Source: Sulfurimonadaceae bacterium (lineage in GTDB: Bacteria > Campylobacterota > Campylobacteria > Campylobacterales > Sulfurimonadaceae). Taken from it: a DNA stretch of 63,242 nt. The first letter of the stretch is position 1; each line of letters starts with the position of its first letter. Positions 34,296 through 43,049 of the stretch are shown piece by piece. The stretch covers positions 1-63,242 of the forward strand of contig JADGEC010000005.1 in NCBI GenBank assembly GCA_016744575.1, read 5' to 3'. A program made the position numbers and the translations under genes. Below the pieces are notes generated by a model. That model worked only from the letters and a program-made list of their open reading frames with translations, had not been told where the DNA came from and made no database searches.

Positions 34296-35249
34296 ATGTT
34301 TTCCAAAGCCCATCAACGACTTTTAGCATGGTACCAGACTCATGGCCGTCACGACCTTCCCTGGCGTAATACCGACGACCCCTATAAGATCTGGGTCAGT
34401 GAGATCATGCTACAGCAGACTCAAGTCAAGACTGTTCTTGAACGGTTCTATTTTCCCTTCCTTGAAGCCTTTCCGACACTGCAAGACCTAGCTGATGCAG
34501 ATCTGGATGAAGTGCTTAAAAAATGGGAGGGATTGGGTTACTACACCAGGGCCAGAAACTTACATAAGACCGCTTTGCTAAGTACACCTTCACTACCACA
34601 AAGTGTCCATGAGCTAAAGGCCCTTCCCGGTATAGGTGAGAGTACGGCCCATGCAGTCGCAGCCTTTGCTTTTCACACTCCGGTCCCCATCATGGATGCC
34701 AACATCAAACGTATTCTTTACCGGGTATTCGCTATCAAAAAAGCGACCGATAAAGTACTCTGGGAATATGCCCGTAAGCTTTTTGACGAAGAGCACCCTT
34801 ACGACTTCAACCAGGCGATGATGGACCTGGGCTCCATACTCTGTCAAAGTCGGCGTACTGCATGTAAGCAGTGTCCATTTTCATCTGTCTGCCTTGGTAA
34901 AGAGGACCCATTTGCCTACCCACAGAAAAAAGTAAAGAGAGCGATTCCTGTCCGTCAAAAAAAGATCATTGTCCACCACCATCGTGGACGTTATGGTATG
35001 CGACAGCGAAGTAGCCGTTTTCTACATGGACTCTGGAGCTTTACCGAGATCGGTTCAGATGAGGAGATGGATGTATCAAGACGACTCGGAGATATTAGCC
35101 AGCAGTACTCACACTTCAGACTTGATGCCGAAGTCTATCTCCATGAAGCATCTATAGATGAACATGAGTGGTTTACCTTAGAAGAGATATCAGCACTTGC
35201 TTTAAGTGGTGCAGATCATAAAGTAGTGACACTTCTTAAGCAGAGATAA
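34296..35249 (+). CDS. mutY: A/G-specific adenine DNA glycosylase
   Basis: A 317-residue base-excision repair enzyme that removes adenine mispaired with 8-oxoguanine. The catalytic glutamate is E36 (SEIMLQQTQV), the helix-hairpin-helix is LPGIGESTAHA at about 110-120, and the catalytic aspartate is D134. The [4Fe-4S] loop is C183-x6-C190-x2-C193-x5-C199. A C-terminal Nudix-like domain for 8-oxoG recognition follows. It is complete. A hairpin spans its stop codon. Confidence 0.95.
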   Translation: MFSKAHQRLLAWYQTHGRHDLPWRNTDDPYKIWVSEIMLQQTQVKTVLERFYFPFLEAFPTLQDLADADLDEVLKKWEGLGYYTRARNLHKTALLSTPSLPQSVHELKALPGIGESTAHAVAAFAFHTPVPIMDANIKRILYRVFAIKKATDKVLWEYARKLFDEEHPYDFNQAMMDLGSILCQSRRTACKQCPFSSVCLGKEDPFAYPQKKVKRAIPVRQKKIIVHHHRGRYGMRQRSSRFLHGLWSFTEIGSDEEMDVSRRLGDISQQYSHFRLDAEVYLHEASIDEHEWFTLEEISALALSGADHKVVTLLKQR

Positions 35250-35279
35250 GTTCTGACACTCGGGTGAGCAGCTTATCTC
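35243..35279 (+). terminator. hairpin spanning stop codon of mutY
   Basis: GAGATAAG at 35243-35250, containing the TAA stop, pairs with CTTATCTC at 35272-35279. Inside, CTG/CAG and CAC/GTG form inner stems around a TCGG loop. There is no T-tract. Confidence 0.45.
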
Positions 35280-35318
35280 CGCAATGCTACTATCAACAAT
35301 AAAAACAGTGGGAAAACG

Positions 35319-36194
35319 ATGAGAAAAGAGCGTGAAGGTGAGATCTTTATGGTGATACTCTCCATCTTGGAGAGCATGTTCCCTATCTTCTCACTCTTTA
35401 GCATAGCGCTTGTCGGGGCCATCTTCTCATACACTTATGTCGTCCTCATCGCCTCTATAATACTTTTGACTATTTTGATCATAAAAAAAGAGTTCTCGAC
35501 ACTCTTTACCCCCAAAGCACAAAAGGACCTGCTGTTCACCTCCTTTTTTATCACCTTGCTGTTTCTACTTCTCTTTATAAGTCTACGCTACACCACGGCC
35601 GGTAATATCGCGGTACTGATCTTTTTACAGCTTTTCTTCTCATATCTCTATTTTAATATCTTTGGTTCTGATCGAATGACAGCACTGCATACCATTGGTG
35701 CTCTGAGTATGGTGATCGGTGCATTTATCATGCTTTTCCCTGAGGAGGTTCACTTTAACATCGGTGATGCTATGGCACTGACCGCTGCAGCTGTAGCACC
35801 GATAGCCAATCTTTACCAAAAACGGGCCAGAGTATATGTAGGTACTATTACGATCTTGACCTACCGAAATCTTATTGCCTTGCCTTTTCTCTTTGCCATC
35901 GCATCTACCTTTGAACCTATGCCGACACAAGAAAAAGTCCTCGATGCCCTGCCCTACCTCCTGGCAAACGCGATCTTGATATATGTCATTGCCAAGATAT
36001 TCTGGATAGAAGCTCTGCACCGTATCTCCATCACCAAGATGAGCGCGATGGTAGCCCTCATCCCTCTGTTCACACTGTTCTTTGCCTACTTGATACTACA
36101 TGAGATACCGACACTTAGACAGCTGATAGGTATCATACCCATCCTTCTCGGAGGCTATTTTATCACCAGACCTGATGGTAGACTCAAACAATAA
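35319..36194 (+). CDS. EamA/DMT-family membrane transporter
   Basis: A 291-residue protein with about ten hydrophobic helices arranged as two five-helix repeats, the EamA (drug/metabolite transporter) pattern. It ends in GGYFITRPDG. The substrate is not predictable. The start may be 35319 or, with a better AAGGTGAG ribosome site, 35349 (MVILSILESMF). It stands alone, ending in a hairpin. Confidence 0.85.
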   Translation: MRKEREGEIFMVILSILESMFPIFSLFSIALVGAIFSYTYVVLIASIILLTILIIKKEFSTLFTPKAQKDLLFTSFFITLLFLLLFISLRYTTAGNIAVLIFLQLFFSYLYFNIFGSDRMTALHTIGALSMVIGAFIMLFPEEVHFNIGDAMALTAAAVAPIANLYQKRARVYVGTITILTYRNLIALPFLFAIASTFEPMPTQEKVLDALPYLLANAILIYVIAKIFWIEALHRISITKMSAMVALIPLFTLFFAYLILHEIPTLRQLIGIIPILLGGYFITRPDGRLKQ

Positions 36195-36201
36195 GTATGA
36201 C

Positions 36202-36220
36202 CAGTCGATCTCATCGACTG
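36202..36220 (+). terminator. hairpin after EamA gene
   Basis: CAGTCGAT and ATCGACTG form a perfect eight-base stem with loop CTC, seven bases after the stop codon. No T-run follows. Confidence 0.5.
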
Positions 36221-36443
36221 TAGCTAATAAGGCAAAGCACAAATATCCAATGCCTCAGTCATCTCTGCACTACTTCTAACAACAAAGTCATGGCAAACGT
36301 CTTTTTCTCTGTTACTTTATTTTAAACAGGACCAAAACGAGAGAGGGCCATCGGTAGACATGCTCTACATCAAAATAGATATAAGTCGAATGGTAGGTGA
36401 GATGATCTTAGTATTTATTTATAGAAAAGGACTTGCAGTAGAT

Positions 36444-36466
36444 GTTACCAAGTAAGACTTGGTAAC
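36444..36466. terminator. perfect ten-base hairpin, probably bidirectional
   Basis: GTTACCAAGT and ACTTGGTAAC form a perfect ten-base stem with a three-base loop. It lies 22 bases downstream of the minus-strand DUF2231 gene and at the end of the otherwise empty 293-base gap after the EamA gene. It most likely ends the minus-strand transcript. Confidence 0.55.
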
Positions 36467-36487
36467 GAGTGGAAGATGCTAAATGAC

Positions 36488-37333
36488 TTACTTAGTAGCT
36501 GGAACCAACTCTTCCACAGCCTCAGTAGCCTCTTGGGCGACTTCCGATGCAGTCTCAGTGGCTGCTTCTGTGGCTTTCTCGACTTCTTCAGTCACCTCTA
36601 CCTCAGAAGCTTTTTCAGTGACCTCTTCGACAACTGCCTCTACTTCCTGAGTGACTTCTGCCGCAGCCTCTTCGACTACAGCAGGAGCTTCTTCGACCGC
36701 TGCAGGTACAGCTTCGACTGCCGATGAAGCAGTAGCTTTAAGTGCATCTATCTCTTCTTGATGAGCAGCTTTAAGTGCGTCTATCTCCTCTTCATAACCC
36801 TCTTCGACTTCGTACATCTCATCTTCGGCTACTCCAAGCTTATCCTCATACTCCTGGACGATCTTTACATTGGCACCATGGGTATAGACCAATTCACCAC
36901 CCTCTTTACCTTGAACGAAGTTGACAGCGATAAAGCCGACCAAGATCAGAAAATAGATGATCTTAGCCCATTTGTTCATGACCAGCACAGCGATCGTCTT
37001 AAAGATGATCGGTGCTAAGGAGGCGTAGACCAGATAGGTACCCAGTAACTTGTGCTCTTTAAGCTCAGCCTGTCCCGCTTCCGCTAGAAGTGGATACGCC
37101 TCTTTCCCATCTGCTGACCCTGTCACATAGAGTCCTGCAAAAAGGAGGATCGTCACGAACAGAAACGAGAACGATAAGATATTTAAAGAACGTCGTTTGA
37201 AATAGAGATTTGCGATCTCCAAGATCAATACGATGATCGGGATGACGATCGCAAAATGTGCTACGACCGGATGAAGTAAAAGGGGTACCTCAAATGGTAT
37301 CTCTACGGGAATTGTGATGGCTGGTAGATTCAT
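36488..37333 (-). CDS. DUF2231 membrane protein with long acidic C-terminal tail
   Basis: A 281-residue protein. The first 165 residues are a DUF2231 membrane domain with four helices, the LHPVVAHFAIVIP opening and the GGELVYTHGANV signature. The remaining 115 residues are a charged tail. The octamer EEIDALKA occurs twice, followed by an A/V/E/T-rich stretch with few basic residues, probably a long amphipathic helix or extended linker. Ordinary DUF2231 proteins end soon after the GxxV motif, so the tail is an addition. Function of DUF2231 is unknown; some members are linked to heme or redox proteins. Confidence 0.85.
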   Translation of the reverse strand: MNLPAITIPVEIPFEVPLLLHPVVAHFAIVIPIIVLILEIANLYFKRRSLNILSFSFLFVTILLFAGLYVTGSADGKEAYPLLAEAGQAELKEHKLLGTYLVYASLAPIIFKTIAVLVMNKWAKIIYFLILVGFIAVNFVQGKEGGELVYTHGANVKIVQEYEDKLGVAEDEMYEVEEGYEEEIDALKAAHQEEIDALKATASSAVEAVPAAVEEAPAVVEEAAAEVTQEVEAVVEEVTEKASEVEVTEEVEKATEAATETASEVAQEATEAVEELVPATK

Positions 37334-37444
37334 GTATCTTCTCCTGGAATGAATGTGATCTTAGAAGCAGTGAACCAGACTGTTCTATGATCATGATTTA
37401 AGATAAGCATCATATAGATGCAGGACCCTGACCCGACCTCTCGT

Positions 37445-38350
37445 TTAGAAGGTCCCCTCAGGAGGTGTATACAGAAATAGGTAATCTGCCTCCGCATTCG
37501 GGTAGCCCATCTGTGAACTGATCTCTGGAAGAATAGTAACATAAGGAAGGTTGGAAAGACGAGAGAATCGCATATTTACACCCAGATCATCACTAAGGTG
37601 CATTGCTCCTACAAAGATAAGCAGTTTAGCTTTTGGCTCTTGTGACAGTTGCTTGAGCAACTTCGCACTCTCTTGTGCCATCTTCGTATCCCAGGCTACC
37701 TGTACACGGTACATCCGCTCCTTACACACGGCAGCATCTTCACCTTCTCTAAGGCCATGACAATGAGAGAAATAGGGCTCAAGTAACTGACGATGGGCTG
37801 AGACATTGAGATCAAGACCATCAAAGAACGTCTTCTCCTCACTGCTCATACTGGTAAGGTTGGCATCTGATATCTTTTTTCTGGACGCTTTTGTCAGATT
37901 AATACCATGCAACGTACCACCACTCTCACGTACCGCATCATAGATAGGCTCATACTGACTAAAGTCATAACCTGCTTTCTTCTCCCATCCTATCTCTTTG
38001 GTGAAATTCCCATCATAACCATCTTTCATATACTCCTGCAAAAGTCTCTTATCATCGGGTACGAACCACTCATTGGCAAGGTAGACAGTAAAGCCATCGG
38101 CATGCAGACTCTTTATGAGATCTGCAGTAAAGAGATGCGACTGGGCACTTGTATGATGATCACCTATAAAGATCACAGGATAGGCTTCAAGCTTCTTGAT
38201 AAGCTGCTCATGACTCAGACACTCCGAACCTTTGATGGCATAGATACCTTGCTCGCAAGCCGGCTTATGCATGATGGGCTTGGGTGTGACGGAACAGCCC
38301 GAAAACAGTAGAAGTAATGGGCCGAATACCCCTAAAAAGATCTTTTGCAT
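37445..38350 (-). CDS. ChaN-like heme-binding/iron-regulated lipoprotein
   Basis: A 301-residue lipoprotein with signal peptide and lipobox LFSGC (C at about 19). The DUF399/ChaN domain follows: VIFIGDHHTSAQSHLFTADLIKSL near the start and LIFVGAMHLSDDLGV late, both with the conserved histidines. Campylobacter ChaN binds two hemes and is iron-regulated. It is a single gene, divergent from the unknown gene at 38423. Confidence 0.88.
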   Translation of the reverse strand: MQKIFLGVFGPLLLLFSGCSVTPKPIMHKPACEQGIYAIKGSECLSHEQLIKKLEAYPVIFIGDHHTSAQSHLFTADLIKSLHADGFTVYLANEWFVPDDKRLLQEYMKDGYDGNFTKEIGWEKKAGYDFSQYEPIYDAVRESGGTLHGINLTKASRKKISDANLTSMSSEEKTFFDGLDLNVSAHRQLLEPYFSHCHGLREGEDAAVCKERMYRVQVAWDTKMAQESAKLLKQLSQEPKAKLLIFVGAMHLSDDLGVNMRFSRLSNLPYVTILPEISSQMGYPNAEADYLFLYTPPEGTF

Positions 38351-38366
38351 TGGACTCCTTTTGCGC

Positions 38367-38372
38367 TATAAT
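38367..38372 (+). promoter_or_regulatory. candidate -10 box (TATAAT)
   Basis: TATAAT on the plus strand, 50 bases before the gene at 38423, in the narrow divergent region with the ChaN-like gene. An AGGAGA site follows near 38411-38416. Confidence 0.4.
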
Positions 38373-38422
38373 AACACGAAGAGACTTCTAAAGGGCAAAC
38401 CTAAGATCTCACAGGAGAGACA

Positions 38423-38923
38423 ATGGGTCTTCGCTCCAAATTCAGACACCATTTTGCCAATGCTTTTCGTGAACTTTTCATCTATCACCATAGTTCACTT
38501 GAGTTTCGTGCAAAAGTATTTGCCATGATCATTGCAGCCAACGAAGATGCAAGTGATTGTGAGTTCGACCTTGTCACAAAAGCCGGGATGGACATCTACA
38601 ATGACGAAGCCCGTACCAATACACTCTTGTTGACAACAAAAGAGTATGTCAAAAAAGTCCATGATGATAACGGTCTTGATATAGATCGGCTTGTCAGCCA
38701 CATCGTTCAAGACCTTAAGATCGTTCCCCGATATGCCAAGAAACTTAACCCCTCCCAGCTACGACCTATCATCGAATGCAGTACTGATGAAGACACTATC
38801 ACATACCAGTTAAATATGCTGGAATTTATCAGTACACTCAGAGATGACTATGAAAGAGCGGAGAAGGCTCGTGAGAAAAAAAAGAGACCATTGACTCTTA
38901 AAGGAGGTCCACTTCATGGTTAA
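38423..38923 (+). CDS. conserved-looking protein of unknown family
   Basis: A 166-residue soluble, helix-rich protein with no signal peptide. An N-terminal FRHHFANAFRELFIYHHSSLEFRAKVFAMIIAAN segment is followed by acidic helices. The spacing recalls TerB-like helical domains, but no diagnostic motif was recognised. AGGAGA precedes the ATG. Its last eight bases overlap the start of a tiny lipoprotein gene, so the two are translationally coupled and probably act together. Confidence 0.75.
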   Translation: MGLRSKFRHHFANAFRELFIYHHSSLEFRAKVFAMIIAANEDASDCEFDLVTKAGMDIYNDEARTNTLLLTTKEYVKKVHDDNGLDIDRLVSHIVQDLKIVPRYAKKLNPSQLRPIIECSTDEDTITYQLNMLEFISTLRDDYERAEKAREKKKRPLTLKGGPLHG

Positions 38924-39050
38924 GACTACTATACTTGTACTCTTACTAATGATCTTTCTAGGATGTGAGGAGAAAGCGGTCCCTGTCGAGAACACTCCGA
39001 GTGAAGTGCCGGAACAGCTACCTGAACAGGGCTATATAGATACCCACTGA
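38916..39050 (+). CDS. 44-residue lipoprotein
   Basis: A very short gene with AAGGAGG at 38901-38907 and ATG at 38916, inside the end of the preceding gene. The product is a lipoprotein signal peptide (MVKTTILVLLLMIFLGC; lipobox IFLGC) followed by only 27 mature residues rich in P, E and Q. The ribosome site, coupling and intact lipobox make it a credible gene. Function unknown; it may tether or modulate an envelope partner. Confidence 0.75.
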   Translation: MVKTTILVLLLMIFLGCEEKAVPVENTPSEVPEQLPEQGYIDTH

Positions 39051-39053
39051 TCA

Positions 39054-39395
39054 CTACTCATACGGTGTGAGGGCATAACCTTCGCTCATCAGCTTCATAA
39101 CGCCACCAGCAAGGTTCTTCACATCATAACCTTCCTGGTTCATGAAGTTTGCGACCTGAGAAGTACGTGAACCAGTACGACAGATCAGACCTATCGGCTG
39201 AGTCTTACCGCCAAGCTCATCCATACTCTTTAAGAACGCTTCCGCATCATAATTACCACTTTGATCAAAAAAGGTAATACACTTCGAATTTGGCACGATA
39301 CCAGTCTGTTGCCACTCGGGGCTTGTACGTATATCTACGATGACCATATCTGACTCTTCTAACATCGCTTTATCTGGATAGACATCAATACTCAT
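39054..39395 (-). CDS. rhodanese-like domain protein
   Basis: A 113-residue single-domain rhodanese. The active-site loop CRTGSRTSQ, with its cysteine, is preceded by the usual VDIRTSPEWQQTG. Single-domain rhodaneses transfer sulfane sulfur or act as sulfur carriers, common in sulfur-metabolising Campylobacterota. No signal peptide, so cytoplasmic. It converges on the lipoprotein gene with three bases between. Confidence 0.9.
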   Translation of the reverse strand: MSIDVYPDKAMLEESDMVIVDIRTSPEWQQTGIVPNSKCITFFDQSGNYDAEAFLKSMDELGGKTQPIGLICRTGSRTSQVANFMNQEGYDVKNLAGGVMKLMSEGYALTPYE

Positions 39396-39506
39396 AATGA
39401 TCCTTAAATATATTTAATTATTTTTGGATTATAGTCTAATTACTTGAAGTCGTTTTGTCTGGAAGGGATCTTTCAGTTTGTTCAAAGTGTCTAAGGAGAT
39501 CCTAGA

Positions 39507-40277
39507 TCAAAGCGTAAAACGCTCCGGATCAAAGAAACTCTCTTCGGAGATATGCCCAAAAGCAGCGTTTACAGAGACAAAAAGATCAGGATACTTCTCT
39601 TCCATCTCTGCAAGCATCACCTTCATCGAGGCTCTCGCATGTGGCATCTTCACATCGAATCGCAGTGAAGGACAGGCCTCATCACCGATAGTCGGCATGT
39701 TGTTCTCGATCGCAGCAGCTGCGAGTTGACGTTCACGCAGCTGTATCAGAGGACGGATGACTACTAGTCCATTACCCGCTTTATACTTTGGAGCAAGGGA
39801 GCGCATATGACCGTTATAGATAAGGTTCATAAAGAAGCTTTCAGCCGCATCATCAAGATGGTGACCGAGGGCTACTTTATTACATCCATACTTCTCAGCC
39901 GCACCATAGAGTGCACCTCTACGCATACGGGAGAAGAAGCTACAGTATGAGGAGTTCTTACGTATCTTCTCTTTGGCGGTATCATAGATATTGGTGTCAT
40001 AGACCTCATGAGGGATATCGTATTTCTTACAATGTTCCGAGAGCTCCTCAAAGTGTTCACCCATCCCGTAAGCCACGGTTATGGCAAGGAACTCAAAATC
40101 GAAGGGAGCACGACGCTGCTGCTCTTTGAGCGCATGGACCATGGTCAGTGAATCTTTACCACCGCTAAGACCTACAAGGATCTTATCGCCCTCTTCTATG
40201 AGATCGAAGGTAGCATTGGTACGTCCAAGCTGACGCATGATCTTCTTGGAGAGTTTGAGCGAAGGCTTTTTAAGCAA
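39507..40277 (-). CDS. ttcA: TtcA-like tRNA thiolation PP-loop enzyme
   Basis: A 256-residue ATP-pyrophosphatase. The PP-loop is SGGKDS at residues 38-43 and GHHLDDAAE follows at about 138-146. TtcA makes 2-thiocytidine at tRNA position 32 using a [4Fe-4S] cluster held by a CxxC pair and a distal cysteine. Here the pair reads C112-S-F-F115, so the second cysteine is missing, while the distal C202 is kept. The cluster may be bound differently or the enzyme may have another target. It overlaps the nucleosidase gene by eight bases. Confidence 0.82.
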   Translation of the reverse strand: MLKKPSLKLSKKIMRQLGRTNATFDLIEEGDKILVGLSGGKDSLTMVHALKEQQRRAPFDFEFLAITVAYGMGEHFEELSEHCKKYDIPHEVYDTNIYDTAKEKIRKNSSYCSFFSRMRRGALYGAAEKYGCNKVALGHHLDDAAESFFMNLIYNGHMRSLAPKYKAGNGLVVIRPLIQLRERQLAAAAIENNMPTIGDEACPSLRFDVKMPHARASMKVMLAEMEEKYPDLFVSVNAAFGHISEESFFDPERFTL

Positions 40278-40959
40278 TCTTCTCTACCATCTTCATGATG
40301 AAATCTGCACTGACCTTAGCCGAACTGTCTAAGAATGCGTCAAAATCAAAACTGGCATCCATATCTGCAGCATCGCTGATGGCACGAAGAATAAAGACTG
40401 GGATATCAAGAGCATCACAGACAACAGCTACAGAAGCACCCTCCATCTCAAGTGCATCGGCATTAAACGTCTCTTCGATGAATCTCTTTCGAACAGGGTC
40501 TGCGACAAACTGATCACCTGTCGCGATCACACCCTCTTTCAAGACAATATCCATCTCTTTGGCTACCTGAAGTGCGACATCCTTAAGCGAGTCGTCTGTA
40601 TCGATGAACTGTGCACCTTCAGGGACAAAACCGTGAGGATGTCCAAATGCAGTGATATCTAGGTCATGCTGGCAGAGTCTTGTCGCTATGATCAGATCAC
40701 CGACAGAGAGGTCCTTGCTGATGGCACCAGCTACTCCACTAAAAAGCATCTTTTGCGCACCAAAACTCTCGATCATCGTCGCGGCCGTCAATGCAGAGAA
40801 GACCTTACCGATCTTCGAGTAGGCGATGACCAGCTCATGTCCGCCAAAACTACACTCATAATAGCTGTTACCTGCTCTCTTAGTGACCTTATAGTCACCA
40901 ACACGCTCCAAAATAGGGGCGATTTCCTCAGGCATAGCGCCCATAATAGCTAACTTCAT
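40270..40959 (-). CDS. mtn: 5'-methylthioadenosine/S-adenosylhomocysteine (and likely aminofutalosine) nucleosidase
   Basis: A 229-residue MTAN-family nucleosidase with FSGVAGAISKDLSVGD, the substrate-binding glutamates in ALEMEGA, and the catalytic aspartate in RAISDAAD. In Campylobacterota this enzyme also splits 6-amino-6-deoxyfutalosine in the alternative menaquinone pathway. Both roles are likely here, from family knowledge. It is coupled to ttcA by overlap. Confidence 0.93.
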   Translation of the reverse strand: MKLAIMGAMPEEIAPILERVGDYKVTKRAGNSYYECSFGGHELVIAYSKIGKVFSALTAATMIESFGAQKMLFSGVAGAISKDLSVGDLIIATRLCQHDLDITAFGHPHGFVPEGAQFIDTDDSLKDVALQVAKEMDIVLKEGVIATGDQFVADPVRKRFIEETFNADALEMEGASVAVVCDALDIPVFILRAISDAADMDASFDFDAFLDSSAKVSADFIMKMVEKIA

Positions 40960-40970
40960 CTCTCTCCGTC

Positions 40971-41333
40971 TTACTGTTGAAAAGCGTCACGGCTTTTAAG
41001 CTCACGCTCAATAGCCTTGATGACCACTTTGTTCTTATGGATCTCTTTTCTGACCTTACCATGACGATAGGACTCACAATCATCATAAAGCTTTCTGCCG
41101 ACACGTTTAGCTTCCTGCGTGTTAAACGTGTCTGTCGCATTACTGCACACTTCTGTGCCGTGGCTGATCATGGCATCCTGCTCTGTAGAGACTCTCTTAT
41201 ACTGCTCTTGCAATTTAGCAGTCGGGACATCTTTACAAAAGTTCTCCTGATAATTACGTATTGAGCGTTCATTGGCATTTAGTACCATAGTCAATAAAAG
41301 CATACTGCCGATCATTATCAATAGTCGTCTCAT
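40971..41333 (-). CDS. exported protein of unknown family
   Basis: A 120-residue protein with a signal peptide (LLIMIGSMLLLTMVLNA) and a helical, basic mature region with three cysteines at intervals (FCKDV, EVCSN, DDCES). No family recognised. It sits within the run from fabD to mtn with short gaps (11 and 19 bases), so it belongs to that operon. Confidence 0.75.
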   Translation of the reverse strand: MRRLLIMIGSMLLLTMVLNANERSIRNYQENFCKDVPTAKLQEQYKRVSTEQDAMISHGTEVCSNATDTFNTQEAKRVGRKLYDDCESYRHGKVRKEIHKNKVVIKAIERELKSRDAFQQ

Positions 41334-41352
41334 CTATCTCTCCTTCTATCTT

Positions 41353-42114
41353 TCAATCGATCTTTGCCATCCACTTCTGTACTGCATGTAGAGATCGGTT
41401 AAGTCCAACGGTCTTGACTGAAGGCACAGACCGCTCTAGCTGATACTCGATCTCTCCGGTCGGTGTGATGACTCGGCTACCACCCCAGAAACCAAGACCA
41501 TCCTCAAAACCGACACGGTTGACAAAGACCACATAGGCACTACATAAGAGTGCAGTCGATCTTAAGATCGCATCCCACTGCTGCTCGATCAAGAGTCCAT
41601 CATCACTGAAATCACGTGCCGGGGAGTTTGCTATGACATAGATGATATCAGGTTTCTCTGCAGCAAGAGCCGCAATAGAGTCAGCTCTCCAAAGGTCTTC
41701 ACAGACAAGCATCGCTGTCTTTCCCACTTTTGTCTCAAAAGTCTCGATGCTCTCACCTTTAAAGAAGTAACGAGCCTCTTCAAACATCCCGTAGTTAGGA
41801 AGATAGACTTTATGATGCATATGGAGAAGCTCGCCGCCGCTAAAATAAAGTGCACTATTATACGTACGACCGTTCTCCTTGATCGCCGCTCCGATGACTA
41901 TGTCAATAGCTTGCGAGACAATACATAGTTCGGAGAGTTCTTCAATACTCCAGGAGTCCTCATAGACCTTATCCTGCAGCATATAGCCATTTAGTGCCAG
42001 TTCCGGAAATACTGCCACATCTGCACTCTCAGATAGTTCCTTAAGTGTCTTTATGCTGGCTTGCAGGTTTGAACGGTTCAGTCTTGGAGCGTTCTGTATC
42101 AGAGCTGTCTTCAT
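41353..42114 (-). CDS. carbon-nitrogen hydrolase (nitrilase superfamily)
   Basis: A 253-residue amidase-type enzyme. Numbering from the ATG at 42114, the catalytic triad is E38 (FPELAL), K101 (HHKVYLPNYG) and C137 (LVCEDLWR). The EDLWR context resembles the glutaminase domain of NAD synthetases and related hydrolases. A TTG three bases upstream is a less likely start. It overlaps the fabD stop by one base. Substrate unknown. Confidence 0.88.
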   Translation of the reverse strand: MKTALIQNAPRLNRSNLQASIKTLKELSESADVAVFPELALNGYMLQDKVYEDSWSIEELSELCIVSQAIDIVIGAAIKENGRTYNSALYFSGGELLHMHHKVYLPNYGMFEEARYFFKGESIETFETKVGKTAMLVCEDLWRADSIAALAAEKPDIIYVIANSPARDFSDDGLLIEQQWDAILRSTALLCSAYVVFVNRVGFEDGLGFWGGSRVITPTGEIEYQLERSVPSVKTVGLNRSLHAVQKWMAKID

Positions 42115-43049
42115 CAAAGTGCTTCGACTACCTTTTTAAGACTCTCCATATCAGAGACGTTCATCGTCGTCATCGCCTTGTTGATACGTCGGTTCAGACC
42201 TTTAAGAAGGACTCCGTTTCCAAATTCGATCGCCATATCTACATCATCAGCTATCGCAAGGATAGACTGCTTATAACGTACCGGACGGATAAGCTGCTCA
42301 GTGACCAGCTCGACTGCCTGCTGCTTAGTATGATAAGGCTTCTCTGTTACATTAGAGATGACATCGGCGACAAATGGATCACGTAGAGATCTCTCAAGCT
42401 CATGACGAAGTGGCGCTTGCGCACTCGATAGTAGTGGGCAGTGGCTTGCTACTGACATGTTCAATAAGATCGCACGCTTGGCACCTGCTTCTTTAAACGT
42501 TGCTTCTAGGCTTTCAAGATCACCCTTCAAGCCAGCGATGACTAACTGACCATCTTGGTTATAGTTAGCTGGCCAGACACTTTTGTTCTCTTTATTACGT
42601 GCATCTGTACAGATCGCATCGACACGCTCATCATCCAGACCGACTATAGCCATCATACCCGCATCAATACCTTCACAGGCTGCCTGCATCAGTGTCCCGC
42701 GTTTATGTACTAGTTCAACAGCGTCAAGGTAATCGATCGCTCCCGCAGCACAAAGGGCAGATATCTCACCAAGAGAGTGTCCAAGATATAAAGCCGGTTT
42801 GATCGTATGCGCTTCCTGAAACAGTTTGTAAGCGATTATGGAGACAAGTAAGATCGCCGGTTGCGTATAAGCGGTCTGATTGATCTGCTCGTTCTCTTCA
42901 AAAAGCAGTGCTTTAAAATCGACACCGATCCGTGCACCAGCTTTTTCAAACATCTCTCGTGCTGTAGCACTCTCATCATAAAACGACTTACCCATACCTA
43001 TTGTCTGACTTCCCTGTCCAGGAAAGATCATTGCTATTCGTTTACTCAT
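42114..43049 (-). CDS. fabD: malonyl-CoA:ACP transacylase
   Basis: A 311-residue fatty-acid synthesis enzyme that loads malonate onto acyl carrier protein. The nucleophile is S92 in GHSLGE, the N-terminal FPGQGSQ is exact, and the catalytic histidine lies in ASHCPLL near residue 200. Length and motifs are normal. It overlaps the preceding regulator gene by eight bases and the hydrolase gene by one. Confidence 0.96.
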   Translation of the reverse strand: MSKRIAMIFPGQGSQTIGMGKSFYDESATAREMFEKAGARIGVDFKALLFEENEQINQTAYTQPAILLVSIIAYKLFQEAHTIKPALYLGHSLGEISALCAAGAIDYLDAVELVHKRGTLMQAACEGIDAGMMAIVGLDDERVDAICTDARNKENKSVWPANYNQDGQLVIAGLKGDLESLEATFKEAGAKRAILLNMSVASHCPLLSSAQAPLRHELERSLRDPFVADVISNVTEKPYHTKQQAVELVTEQLIRPVRYKQSILAIADDVDMAIEFGNGVLLKGLNRRINKAMTTMNVSDMESLKKVVEAL

